A stretch of 64,000 nt of DNA from Amygdalobacter nucleatus (GTDB lineage: Bacteria > Bacillota > Clostridia > Saccharofermentanales > Fastidiosipilaceae), in contig NZ_JARFNM010000001.1 of the NCBI RefSeq assembly GCF_029167365.1, positions 1,294,001 to 1,358,000 of the forward strand, read 5' to 3'. A program made the position numbers and the translations under genes. The number at the start of each line of letters is the position of its first letter. The stretch's first letter is position 1. Below, one piece after another: positions 34,765-42,750 of this stretch. Below the pieces are notes generated by a model that had not been told where the DNA came from, made no database searches, and saw only the letters and a list, made by a program, of their open reading frames with translations.

Positions 34765-35688
34765 ATGGAAGAAAATAAATTCATGTCCTTTGACGAAATA
34801 ATCATGACAAAAGTAGCTTGGTATTACTATATTGAAGGATTAACTCAGCAAGTAATTGCTGAAAGATTAGGCATTCCAAGAGTAAAGGTCGTTAAAATTT
34901 TGGAACAAGCCCGAAATTACGGTATTGTGCAATTCAGTTTTTGGCCTAATAATACTAAACGTATGCAATTGGAACAAGATATCATTAACCAATATGGTTT
35001 AGATGATATTTTAATCATCCCAACACCTTATAAGCCCAATCAAATTAATGAAAGTATTGCTCGTGCAGCTTCAATGTATATTTTTAATCGTTTACCTAGT
35101 GACGGTTATATCAACATAGGTTACGGTGACACTCCTAGTAAGGTACTAAATAATTTAGCAAGTATGAGTGAAAAGGCTTTAACTTGTATATCGTTAACAG
35201 GTGGCGTGAATTACTATTTACCAGATATTCGCTCCACAATTTTCAATGCAAAATTGCATTTGATTCCAGCACCACTTGTAATTTCTACCGAAGAGATGGC
35301 ACATGCAATTAAACAAGAGAATTCAATTCAAACTATCAATCGAATGATTAAATTTTCAGGTTTATCTGTCGTCGGTATAGGCGCAATGAATGCCGAAGCA
35401 ACTATCCTAAAATCAAATATTTTAAATAGAGATGACTTTACCATGTTAGAAAGACAAGGAGCCGTAGGCGATTTGCTCTGTCACTTTATTGATTCAGAAG
35501 GTAAAACCGTTGATTCAACTATTGACAAGCGATTGATTTCAACACCTTTATCTGAATTAAAATCTCTTAGCAACGTAATAGGTGTAGCTGGAGGTACGGA
35601 AAAAGTTGAAGCAATTAAAGCCGTTTTAAAAGGCCACTACATCAACGTTCTGATAACAGATGATGAAACAGCACAACAATTAGTTTAG
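34765..35688 (+). CDS. lsrR: LsrR-like transcriptional repressor (SorC/DeoR family)
   Basis: LsrR represses lsr genes until bound by phospho-AI-2. The 307-aa protein has an N-terminal HTH (MTKVAWYYYIEGLTQQVIAERLGIPRVKVVKILEQARNYGIVQF) and a SorC sugar-phosphate-binding domain (PSDGYINIGYGDTPSKVLNNL, TCISLTGGVNYYL, VVGIGAMNAEAT, DLLCHFIDSEGKTVDSTIDKRLIS, NVIGVAGGTEKVEAIKAVLKG). SorC proteins share this order. It heads the plus-strand operon with lsrK and the cupin gene, divergent from lsrA, the same arrangement as in enteric bacteria. Confidence 0.93.
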   Translation: MEENKFMSFDEIIMTKVAWYYYIEGLTQQVIAERLGIPRVKVVKILEQARNYGIVQFSFWPNNTKRMQLEQDIINQYGLDDILIIPTPYKPNQINESIARAASMYIFNRLPSDGYINIGYGDTPSKVLNNLASMSEKALTCISLTGGVNYYLPDIRSTIFNAKLHLIPAPLVISTEEMAHAIKQENSIQTINRMIKFSGLSVVGIGAMNAEATILKSNILNRDDFTMLERQGAVGDLLCHFIDSEGKTVDSTIDKRLISTPLSELKSLSNVIGVAGGTEKVEAIKAVLKGHYINVLITDDETAQQLV

Positions 35689-35699
35689 GAGGCAAAATA

Positions 35700-37283
35700 A
35701 TGAAATATTTAATGGCGCTCGATGCCGGTACTGGCAGCATTCGTTCTGTCATTTTTGATGAAAACGGGCAACAAATAGCAGTAGCCCAAACAGAATGGAC
35801 TCATCTAGAGGATCCTAGATTTCCGAACAGCATGAACTTCGATTATCATAAGAATTGGGATTTATGCAGAAACTGCATTCGGCAAGCTTTGCAAAAATCA
35901 AATATTGATCCAGCAGATTTATGCGCCATTTCGACTACTTGCATGCGTGAAGGCATAATAATTTACAACAAGAATGGCGAAGAAATTTGGGCTTGTGCAA
36001 ATGTCGATGCTAGAAGCGAAGAAGTGGCTGCTAAATTAGTATTAGATAATCCAGAGCTACAAAAAGCCGTGTATAAATCAAGTGGACAAACTTATGCCCT
36101 ATCAGCCATTCCTCGCCTACTTTTTATAAAAGAAAAGCAACCAGAAATTTATCAACAGATGGCCAAAATCGGTATGTTCAACGATTGGATGATTTACAAA
36201 TTAACAGGTCAATTAATCATCGAACCCAGCAACGGTTCCACTCTTGGTTTAATAAATTTGCAAACTCGTCAATGGGACTACGATATCATCAAAAAATTTG
36301 GTATTCCAACTAATTGTTTACCTGAAATTAAAGAACCAGGCACAGTTGTAGGTAATATTAAAGCTGATTTAGCTCACGATTTAGGTTTAGATGTTAACAC
36401 CAAAGTTATAATCGGTGGAGGTGATGCACAATTAGGATGTTTAGGTGTGGGCGCTTGTAAGGTCGGTTCTGCCATCGTGTTAGGTGGTAGTTTCTGGCAA
36501 TACGAATATAATACTAATTCAGCTCATACTGATTCAGATGCTAAAATACGCATGAATTGCTATATAACACCTAACTTGTGGCAATATGAAGCAATTGCTT
36601 TTCAGCCAGGTATGATCCTTAAGTGGTTTAAGAACGCCTTTGCTTTTCCTTTTGAAGCATTAGCCAAGCAAAATAATGAATCTATTTATTCTTACTTAGA
36701 AAATGGTGCCGTTAAGGTTCCTGCTGGTTCAAACGGTATGTTAGGCATTTTCTCCGACGAAATGAATTTCATCGCTTGGCGCCATGCTGCTTGTTCATTC
36801 ATCGATTTTAAAGCTGATGCTGCAAAATATAATATATTTACATTCTATCGTGCTTTGCTCGAGAATGCTTGCATGGTTACACGAGGACATATCAACGCTG
36901 TTGCTTCTTTAACTGGGCAAAAGCCAAATGAACTTATTTTTGCTAATGGCGCAAGTCAAAGTGATCTTTGTTGTCAAATTTTGGCAGATGTTACCAATCT
37001 ACCTGTAAAAAGGCCAATTGTTAAAGAAGCTACCGCACTCGGTGCCGCAATCTTAGCTTGCTATGGTTGTGGCTTATACAACGATCTCAATGCTTGTTGT
37101 GAGCACTTAGTACAATTTGAAAAAACATTCTATCCGCAAACAGAAAACATCAAAACATATGACAAGTTATATTCAAAGTGGCGTAAAGTCTACGCTACAG
37201 AGTTAGATTTAAGTGACAAAGGAATAACAAATTATATGTGGTGTGCCCCTGGCGCCAATCAGGCTATTAATCAAAATTCATAA
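35700..37283 (+). CDS. lsrK: Autoinducer-2 kinase
   Basis: An FGGY-family kinase that phosphorylates AI-2 after entry. The 527-aa protein has the N-terminal phosphate-binding motif LMALDAGTGSIRSVIFDENG, the family segment ISTTCMREGIIIYNKNGEEIWACANVDARS, IGMFNDWMIYKLTGQ, the ATP-binding part IIGGGDAQLGCLGVGACKVGSAIVLGG and the C-terminal FANGASQSDLCCQILADVTNLPVKRPIVKEATALGAAILA. AI-2 kinases start with this pattern; a xylulokinase-type function is less likely next to lsrR. Eleven bases separate it from lsrR, with AGGAGG upstream. Confidence 0.94.
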   Translation: MKYLMALDAGTGSIRSVIFDENGQQIAVAQTEWTHLEDPRFPNSMNFDYHKNWDLCRNCIRQALQKSNIDPADLCAISTTCMREGIIIYNKNGEEIWACANVDARSEEVAAKLVLDNPELQKAVYKSSGQTYALSAIPRLLFIKEKQPEIYQQMAKIGMFNDWMIYKLTGQLIIEPSNGSTLGLINLQTRQWDYDIIKKFGIPTNCLPEIKEPGTVVGNIKADLAHDLGLDVNTKVIIGGGDAQLGCLGVGACKVGSAIVLGGSFWQYEYNTNSAHTDSDAKIRMNCYITPNLWQYEAIAFQPGMILKWFKNAFAFPFEALAKQNNESIYSYLENGAVKVPAGSNGMLGIFSDEMNFIAWRHAACSFIDFKADAAKYNIFTFYRALLENACMVTRGHINAVASLTGQKPNELIFANGASQSDLCCQILADVTNLPVKRPIVKEATALGAAILACYGCGLYNDLNACCEHLVQFEKTFYPQTENIKTYDKLYSKWRKVYATELDLSDKGITNYMWCAPGANQAINQNS

Positions 37284-37307
37284 AAATAAAGCAACGAGGA
37301 GATAAAA

Positions 37308-37667
37308 ATGTTTAAACTAAATGAAACCGAAAAAGAATATCGCTTCAACAATGAAGGAGGCCCAAAATATTTAATGAAAGGGCCTAGAATGAAATTTGCA
37401 ATTGTGCGGTTTCGTCCTGGAGAAGACTTTCCTGCTCATTATCATGAGCAAATGGAGGAAAATTTTTATATTATGGAAGGAGAAATTGACATCTACATCA
37501 ATGGCCATCTAAACCACCTGACTAAAGGTGACTTTATCCATGTCGAACCAGGCGAAGTACATTATTGTATCAATCGCAGTTCCAGCCCAATGCGTATGGT
37601 TTCAACGCTAGCTCCATACAAGGAAGTAGATAAAGTTGAAGTGCCAGATTATCCCACCTACGACTAA
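37308..37667 (+). CDS. Small cupin-domain protein in the lsr operon
   Basis: A 119-aa single-domain cupin with the metal-binding motifs FPAHYHEQMEENFYIMEGEIDIYING (two His and a Glu) and EPGEVHYCINRS (third His). It starts 24 bp after lsrK with GAGGAG upstream, so it is co-transcribed. In enteric lsr loci this place is taken by lsrG, a ferredoxin-like-fold isomerase that converts phospho-DPD for LsrF; no LsrG-like gene is seen here. Small cupins include sugar-phosphate isomerases, so a role in that step is reasonable but untested. Confidence 0.85.
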   Translation: MFKLNETEKEYRFNNEGGPKYLMKGPRMKFAIVRFRPGEDFPAHYHEQMEENFYIMEGEIDIYINGHLNHLTKGDFIHVEPGEVHYCINRSSSPMRMVSTLAPYKEVDKVEVPDYPTYD

Positions 37668-37870
37668 GATTTTTGCATAAGGTCCATGCGGAGTATATCA
37701 GAACAGGCTACCTCTAAGCGAGATCTAGCCATACTGATTGCCCCGCGTTTTTTGCACTTGAATATAAGCGCCGCCTAGCTTTGCTTTTCCAAGCTTCTCG
37801 TTTTTCTACTAACCAAAACACAATTATGCAAGGCTCTATCCTTTTAATCATGCCAAATGTAGCTAAGCGC

Positions 37871-38656
37871 CTAAATAATCTCCAACTTTCTTAAAGCATT
37901 GAAGATGCCATCTTCGCGCGGTGATGAAGTTACTAAATCAGCTGCCTCTTTCACAATCTCTGGCGCGCCAGCCATCGCTACGCCGATTTTGGCAGTCTTC
38001 AGCATGCCCATATCGTTGTTACCATCGCCAAAGGCAATACAGTTATCCGAGCTGATGTTTAAATGCGCACAAACTTGTTGCATCGCCCTTTCTTTGCCAC
38101 TATTTTTGGCAATAATATCGATACCTGTTTGGTGCCAGCGCAAACTCTTAGATTTGGTCAATTCCTGCATCAGTCTTTTTTCTTGCGCTGCATCGACAAA
38201 AACTATTGCTTGCAGAATTTTCCGCCTCGCAATGTCATAGAAAAGCTGAATTTTCGGAACAGAAGCGCCGATATACGACTGACCAGCAACCATTGCTTCG
38301 TCAACAAAGTTGCATGTATAATCCTTCTCTTCCAACAAAATGCAACTAGCTGGCTCATTTTTGCAAAACATCTCCAGCTTTGAGAGATCTTGAGGATCTA
38401 TCGCGTTTTCAATAATTTTCTTGCCATCCATGAAGCCCAATTGACCATTTAGATACACATAGCCATCAAAGCTAAGTCCGTTCAACATGCCTTCTTTGGC
38501 AATCTCATCAGGATGGCGACCTGTACAAACCACCGTCTTTATTCCTTTAGCTTGCAAAGATTGAAGCGCTTCTTTCGTACTCTCTGCGTAATAATGCGTG
38601 CCTTTCTCGATTAAAGTTCCATCGATGTCAAAAAAGGCTGCTTTAATTTCACTCAT
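37871..38656 (-). CDS. Cof-type HAD-IIB phosphatase
   Basis: A 261-aa HAD-IIB hydrolase starting MSEIKAAFFDIDGTLIEKG (motif I, nucleophile and acid Asp), with VVCTGRHPDEI (motif II), GKERAMQQVCAHLNI (motif III Lys) and AFGDGNNDMGMLKTAKIGVAMAGAPE (motif IV). This is the general sugar-phosphate/FMN phosphatase group. The start at 38656 is supported by GGGAG five bases upstream; a longer frame to 38671 overlaps the preceding small ORF. It is convergent to the lsrRK operon. Confidence 0.9.
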   Translation of the reverse strand: MSEIKAAFFDIDGTLIEKGTHYYAESTKEALQSLQAKGIKTVVCTGRHPDEIAKEGMLNGLSFDGYVYLNGQLGFMDGKKIIENAIDPQDLSKLEMFCKNEPASCILLEEKDYTCNFVDEAMVAGQSYIGASVPKIQLFYDIARRKILQAIVFVDAAQEKRLMQELTKSKSLRWHQTGIDIIAKNSGKERAMQQVCAHLNISSDNCIAFGDGNNDMGMLKTAKIGVAMAGAPEIVKEAADLVTSSPREDGIFNALRKLEII

Positions 38657-38667
38657 ATTTTCTCCCA

Positions 38668-38925
38668 TCACCTAATCTGCTTAACTCTAAAATAAAGTTC
38701 AGCCCACCACTTAAAGGCAGGCTGTTGCAAGACGTCTATTATAACACGTTCCATAATGGCACTTAAAATTTCGCTCATGTCAAAAATGGCACTAATTAAC
38801 TCAGCTAAAACGCTTGCTAAAGTCAAAGCAGACACTAAGCCAAAAGCGAGTACAATTGTGCAAAACAAACGTAACGCAAGGTATCCAGGCCCAAAATTGC
38901 TTAATTTCCCGACATTCGCAGCCAT
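38668..38925 (-). CDS. Small possible membrane protein, unknown
   Basis: An 85-aa open frame starting at an ATG at 38925 and ending 12 bp before the HAD start. It has a hydrophobic segment (YLALRLFCTIVLAFGLVSALTLASVLAELISAIF) that could span the membrane once or twice, and a basic C-terminus. No ribosome site is clear and no family is recognised. The close spacing to the following gene favours translation, but open frames also exist on the other strand. Low confidence. Confidence 0.35.
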   Translation of the reverse strand: MAANVGKLSNFGPGYLALRLFCTIVLAFGLVSALTLASVLAELISAIFDMSEILSAIMERVIIDVLQQPAFKWWAELYFRVKQIR

Positions 38926-38973
38926 ATCGACCGCTTACACTAACAAATTGTATTTGCTTTTGCTACCATTTTG

Positions 38974-39012
38974 CGTCCATTTTTCGTTCGCGCGCGAACG
39001 TAAATGCGGACG
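38974..39012. repeat. 39-bp imperfect palindrome with GC-rich core
   Basis: The core CGTTCGCGCGCGAACG (38985-39000) is a perfect 16-bp palindrome, and the arms continue as CGTCC...GGACG (38974 and 39012) with small mismatches. It is strikingly GC-rich for this AT-rich intergenic region. It could be an operator or a stem structure; it does not match the CGAAC-N4-GTTCG orientation of a Gram-positive LexA box. Confidence 0.7.
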
Positions 39013-39140
39013 ATTAGCTTTTCGTTCATAAAAGCATGCGTACGATTATTCGTTAAGTTGTCTTAAGAATTGGCTGTTATTCTCTAAAGCTGCACAGCTT
39101 ATATAGCTTTCTAATTTAAAAGCACTATGTTTAGCAGCAT

Positions 39141-39170
39141 AAAAAACTAGCTCAGACTAATCTGAGCTAG
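39141..39170 (-). terminator. Terminator of the VWA surface protein gene
   Basis: CTAGCTCAGA (39147-39156) and TCTGAGCTAG (39161-39170) form a 10-bp stem with a 4-base loop; on the minus strand a run of six Ts follows. Confidence 0.9.
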
Positions 39171-39198
39171 CTTTAATCGCCTTATATTAGTAAGCAAA

Positions 39199-40917
39199 TT
39201 AATGTTTGCGCTTATTAGCTATCATACCAGCAACTAGTAATACGACTAAACCTAATTCACTAGAAACACCTGCAAGTTCACCTGTCTTAGCAACTTTACC
39301 TACCTTAGGTTCTTCTACTTCAGTTACAACTGGCTCAGTCGGATCACTTGCTACATATGGAATCACATCTGGCTTAGCTGGTTCTGGCTCTGGGCATGGT
39401 TTTGGACATGGGCGACTTACACTGTAATCTACTTCTGGTGATTTAAACACAAACTGTCCATGAGGTTTATTATTTCCGTCTACAGCCTTTAAAACAGCGC
39501 TCTCATTTGTAGCTAGCTTATGTGTACCTGCTTCTGTCGGCAAATTGCTATCCTTATCTAACTTAACGCTGTATTTCAATGAAGCATATGTTTGAGGTGT
39601 AAGCGCAGTGTTCAATGTCAAGGTAATGGATTCATTATCTCCTGGCATATATTTCAATGTCGCTTTATCGCCAAATTTGTACTCGTTTTCTTTGCCATCG
39701 ATTTTTTCGGCGTTAAAAGTATCTTGACCAATCTGTAAACTAATATTCTTAGGATTATTTACAAAGTTAAAGTGCTTGCCAATTGTATCAACTAAAGTTG
39801 AGCCTTTGTCGACAATTTGAAGAACAGATCTTTGGAGATAGTCAGGGTCAAAAGTCTGTATATCACTATTATCAGAGCGATTTAAATACTGTAAGAAGCA
39901 CTTGCCTATGCCTGTTGCATTCGCATTATCAGCGAAAACGTGAAGATTATAATCTTCATTTTTCATATCTTGCCAAGTTTCATCGGCGCGTTTGAATGCT
40001 ACCCATAAATTGCTTGGCATTTTCATAACATCTTCACTAGGTGCTATATTCGGATCATTAGAATGTGGCATTTCTGGTGTATCGGGGTCAATATTTATAT
40101 TAGCTTCATCCTTGTGGAATACTCCGTCATATTTACTATATTCAACATCATCCTTGTAATGATTCATATACTTAGCAAAATTAGTCGCATTCTCTTGAAT
40201 TGAGTTATACGTATATTCTTTTCCATCATCCTTAAAAAGGACTTTTGTCATTGCCTGATCGTTCTGCCCAATTCCGAAACGCGCGGACCAATCGTAAAGA
40301 GTTCCTGCATTTGTACCAAACGTTCTAGTATACCCCACACTTGGGTCATCATTTTTGCAATACAAATACGTTAAGCCATCGCTAATCAACACAACATGCT
40401 TATTCTGCGGCAAAACGCCCTGATCCTCATCAAGCAGCCGTTTTGCTTCTAGAAGACCAGCATGAATATTAGTTCCTCCACTTTTCTTCTCATTTAAATA
40501 TTCTATCAATGTATCATAATTTTCGCTTATATCTAACAGCTTTGACTTCTCAGCTATCCGATTAAACTTAACAACGCCAACTTTTACCTTTAAGCCTTTT
40601 TTTGTAACTTGATCCCTAACATTATTTAAAAACTCTATAGATTTTTCAACTGAAACACCTGAAGAAGATTTATCAATGACAAAAACTACATCGCTAGCCA
40701 TCACATCTTCTTTGCCTGGGAATTTAAGTTCAATCTGAACTTCATCGTTCTTATCAAGCTGTGTAGCTACTGTTGTTTTGGACATTTTCTCAAGATACTC
40801 TGCATCAGAACTTGCCCCAGCAGAATCTTCAGCATAAGCGAGCGTACTTCCGAACAAGCTTAACGCTGTCAGCAAAACAGTCAGCTTAGCTGCATACTTA
40901 CCAACTATTTTTTTCAT
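39199..40917 (-). CDS. VWA-domain surface protein with sortase-type C-terminus
   Basis: A secreted 572-aa protein: signal peptide MKKIVGKYAAKLTVLLTALSLFGSTLAYA, then a von Willebrand A domain with MIDAS residues in VVFVIDKSSSG, the Thr of SGGTNIHAGLL and LISDGL. A region with Ig-like or Cna-B-like beta character (about 370-500) precedes a Pro/Glu-rich wall-spanning stretch (KPCPEPEPAKPDVIP). The C-terminus is VGKVAKTGE, a hydrophobic helix (SSELGLVVLLVAGMIA) and NKRKH. The position of the sortase motif is right, but it reads VAKTG and not LPXTG. Such proteins often act as adhesins or pilus tips. Single gene with its own terminator. Confidence 0.85.
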   Translation of the reverse strand: MKKIVGKYAAKLTVLLTALSLFGSTLAYAEDSAGASSDAEYLEKMSKTTVATQLDKNDEVQIELKFPGKEDVMASDVVFVIDKSSSGVSVEKSIEFLNNVRDQVTKKGLKVKVGVVKFNRIAEKSKLLDISENYDTLIEYLNEKKSGGTNIHAGLLEAKRLLDEDQGVLPQNKHVVLISDGLTYLYCKNDDPSVGYTRTFGTNAGTLYDWSARFGIGQNDQAMTKVLFKDDGKEYTYNSIQENATNFAKYMNHYKDDVEYSKYDGVFHKDEANINIDPDTPEMPHSNDPNIAPSEDVMKMPSNLWVAFKRADETWQDMKNEDYNLHVFADNANATGIGKCFLQYLNRSDNSDIQTFDPDYLQRSVLQIVDKGSTLVDTIGKHFNFVNNPKNISLQIGQDTFNAEKIDGKENEYKFGDKATLKYMPGDNESITLTLNTALTPQTYASLKYSVKLDKDSNLPTEAGTHKLATNESAVLKAVDGNNKPHGQFVFKSPEVDYSVSRPCPKPCPEPEPAKPDVIPYVASDPTEPVVTEVEEPKVGKVAKTGELAGVSSELGLVVLLVAGMIANKRKH

Positions 40918-41164
40918 TTTAGTTACCCCTTACAGTTAGCCTCAGGCTAACTCAATTTTTCCTAAGATTAGTTGATAAATAATATACGTATTGCGCTGAC
41001 TAATATTAATTCACACTTTTCTCACTACCCCCTCTTGTTTGTCACAATTGCATCACATTTATCAAATTTTGCTCACGTTAAAAACGTTAGCGCACCAATT
41101 CTCAAGCTTTTACACGCTATAAGTAGTCAATCAAATAAACTCTATAAGTTCTAAATAAGCTGCT

Positions 41165-41275
41165 TCCAGCAAAAAGGAAGGTGCATAGAAAAAGGGGGTA
41201 TAGCACCTTCCTCGCAAATAAAGAAGCTAACAGTAATAAATTACTGCGCTGATATAAGCTTATAATAGTATAGAT
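41165..41275 (-). ncRNA. Possible small RNA with a C-rich terminator loop
   Basis: A stand-alone hairpin (GGAAGGTGC 41176-41184 and GCACCTTCC 41203-41211) followed on the minus strand by TTTTTG lies about 250 bp from both neighbours. Its loop reads TATACCCCCTTTTTCTAT on the minus strand. Upstream are a second perfect hairpin, CAGTAAT-AA-ATTACTG (41231-41246), and a TATACT box (plus 41267-41272), but no good -35. C-rich loops in Gram-positive small RNAs often pair with ribosome sites. Existence of the transcript is inferred. Confidence 0.35.
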
Positions 41276-41451
41276 TCACTAATTTTGCACGCTTTTATCC
41301 ATATTTAAGCATCAAATTAAATTATTTAATCCTTTTTGATTGATTAGTCGTCAAAAATCCACATCGTTATCGCTATTACATAAGCTACCGTACCAACGCA
41401 TCTAGCGCCCAATCATCAAATTTCTAACTTTCGAAGCTCACCACCAACCAA

Positions 41452-41479
41452 AAAAGCTGCCTACAGCAATGTAGACAGC
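41452..41479 (-). terminator. Terminator of the pyrophosphatase gene
   Basis: On the minus strand GGCTGTCTACA-TTGC-TGTAGGCAGC forms a stem with one G-T pair and is followed by TTTTTT, 42 bp after the ppa stop. Confidence 0.85.
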
Positions 41480-41520
41480 CTTTAGTAACTCACTAACTTA
41501 TTAAGTGAATCGAAGCCAAA

Positions 41521-42099
41521 TTACAAGCCAGCCTGCTTCTTCATCTCAGCTTTTTCAGCCTCAGAGCATTTGCCACGAAAGTGTACCTGATAGCGCTCAA
41601 TGCTTTCTAAAATGATTTGCTTAGCAACATCTACGCCCATCGCCTCACTCGTCGTAGTAGATTTATGCTCTAGATTCTTATAAACTTCGAAGAAATGAAT
41701 AATCTCACTTGCCACGTGACTTGGCACTTCACTAATATCCCGATACTGCGAATAGTTCGGATCATGATCTGGCACTGCAATGATTTTATCATCCACTTCG
41801 TCCTGATCAATCATGCGAATCACACCAATTGGATGGCAATCAACCATGATCATTGGGTGTAACTTGACCTGGCTCAAGATTAACACGTCCAACGGATCGC
41901 CATCATTAGCATAAGTCAAAGGAATAAAGCCATAATTAGCTGGATAGTGCGTAGAGGTGAAAAGAACACGATCCAAGCGCAACAAGCCTGTTTTCTTATC
42001 CAATTCGTACTTATTCTTGGAACCATAAGGAATCTCAACAATTGCCACAAACGCATTAGGTTTAACCTTGCTTGCTTCAATGTCATGCCAAATATTCAT
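41521..42099 (-). CDS. ppa: Family I inorganic pyrophosphatase
   Basis: Hydrolyses pyrophosphate from biosynthetic reactions. The 192-aa soluble enzyme has FVAIVEIPYGSKNKYELDKKTGLLRLDRVLFTSTHYPANYGFIP, the metal-binding signature DGDPLDVLIL, GVIRMIDQDEVDDKIIAVPDHDPNY and a C-terminal Lys-rich helix, all as in bacterial family I PPases. Many Clostridia use family II enzymes, so this is a useful marker. Monocistronic, with a terminator downstream. Confidence 0.95.
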   Translation of the reverse strand: MNIWHDIEASKVKPNAFVAIVEIPYGSKNKYELDKKTGLLRLDRVLFTSTHYPANYGFIPLTYANDGDPLDVLILSQVKLHPMIMVDCHPIGVIRMIDQDEVDDKIIAVPDHDPNYSQYRDISEVPSHVASEIIHFFEVYKNLEHKSTTTSEAMGVDVAKQIILESIERYQVHFRGKCSEAEKAEMKKQAGL

Positions 42100-42220
42100 A
42101 TAAGCTACTCCTTCTCAGGCTTTGCTAACTTGGCACACGCCAAGTCAACAACTCGCCTTGTGCTTTGCCCTCATTTTAGCACATCTCAGGCACAGCATAA
42201 TGTAAACAAAGCTTAATTTA

Positions 42221-42742
42221 TTAGCGTCGCACCCGCTCATAGCGCACATAACGATACTGTAAATTAGTTTCCGTATCAAGCATGTAATCTGTACACTCTG
42301 TCTTTATGAAACTTAACCTAAAGTCTGGGAAATAAGTATCAGCCTCTTGGAAAGCATGATCAATCTCAGTTAATTCCAAAGCCGTTGCAAAAGGTAAAAG
42401 CTGAGCATACACAGATGCACCGCCGATGCCAAAGTTCACCAGTTTATCATCGCAACTAGCTAAATACGTTTCTAACTCAGCCAAAGAATGACAAACCTGA
42501 CAAGGCCGTTCAGCCTCACTAGCTACAACAAAATCAGCTGGGGCCAAAATCACGTTTTCCCGCCCTTTTAGCGGCTTTGCGTTAGGAAAAGTCAATAACG
42601 TATTTTTGCCATATATCACGCGCTGGCCCAGTGTAAGCTCCTTAAAATGCTTTAAGTCGGACTTAATCCTCACCAAAAGTTCGCCCTTGTAACCGATAGC
42701 CAAATTCTTATCAATCGCTGCCACCAATGTCAAATTTTCCAT
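42221..42742 (-). CDS. folA: Dihydrofolate reductase
   Basis: Reduces dihydrofolate to tetrahydrofolate, replacing what thymidylate synthase uses. MENLTLVAAIDKNLAIGYKGELLVRIKSDLKHFKELTLGQRVIYGKNTLLTFPNAKPLKGRENVIL has the DHFR N-terminus, and FGIGGASVYAQLLPFATALELTEIDHAFQEADTYFPDF the NADPH-binding and C-terminal part. The usual Trp in the WxxxxDLKHF loop is VRIKSDLKHF here. I start at the ATG at 42742, which has GAGGTG just upstream; the thyA stop lies inside this ribosome site, so the two genes are translationally coupled. Confidence 0.94.
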   Translation of the reverse strand: MENLTLVAAIDKNLAIGYKGELLVRIKSDLKHFKELTLGQRVIYGKNTLLTFPNAKPLKGRENVILAPADFVVASEAERPCQVCHSLAELETYLASCDDKLVNFGIGGASVYAQLLPFATALELTEIDHAFQEADTYFPDFRLSFIKTECTDYMLDTETNLQYRYVRYERVRR

Positions 42743-42750
42743 TTCACACC

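Larger units (their letters stand above)
40918..41520. other. 602-bp intergenic region upstream of the VWA gene
   Basis: No open frame of interest. It holds the promoter region of the VWA gene, a possible small RNA (41165-41275, separate entry) and the terminator of the pyrophosphatase gene. Confidence 0.5.

Noticed and set aside
38985-39000. LexA (SOS) box
   Set aside because: The halves are GTTCG...CGAAC, the reverse order of the CGAAC-N4-GTTCG site of Gram-positive LexA, and no SOS gene follows.
38756-39031. Two overlapping plus-strand open frames near the palindrome
   Set aside because: They overlap each other and the small minus-strand ORF, show no domain, and run across the palindrome; none has a clear start signal.
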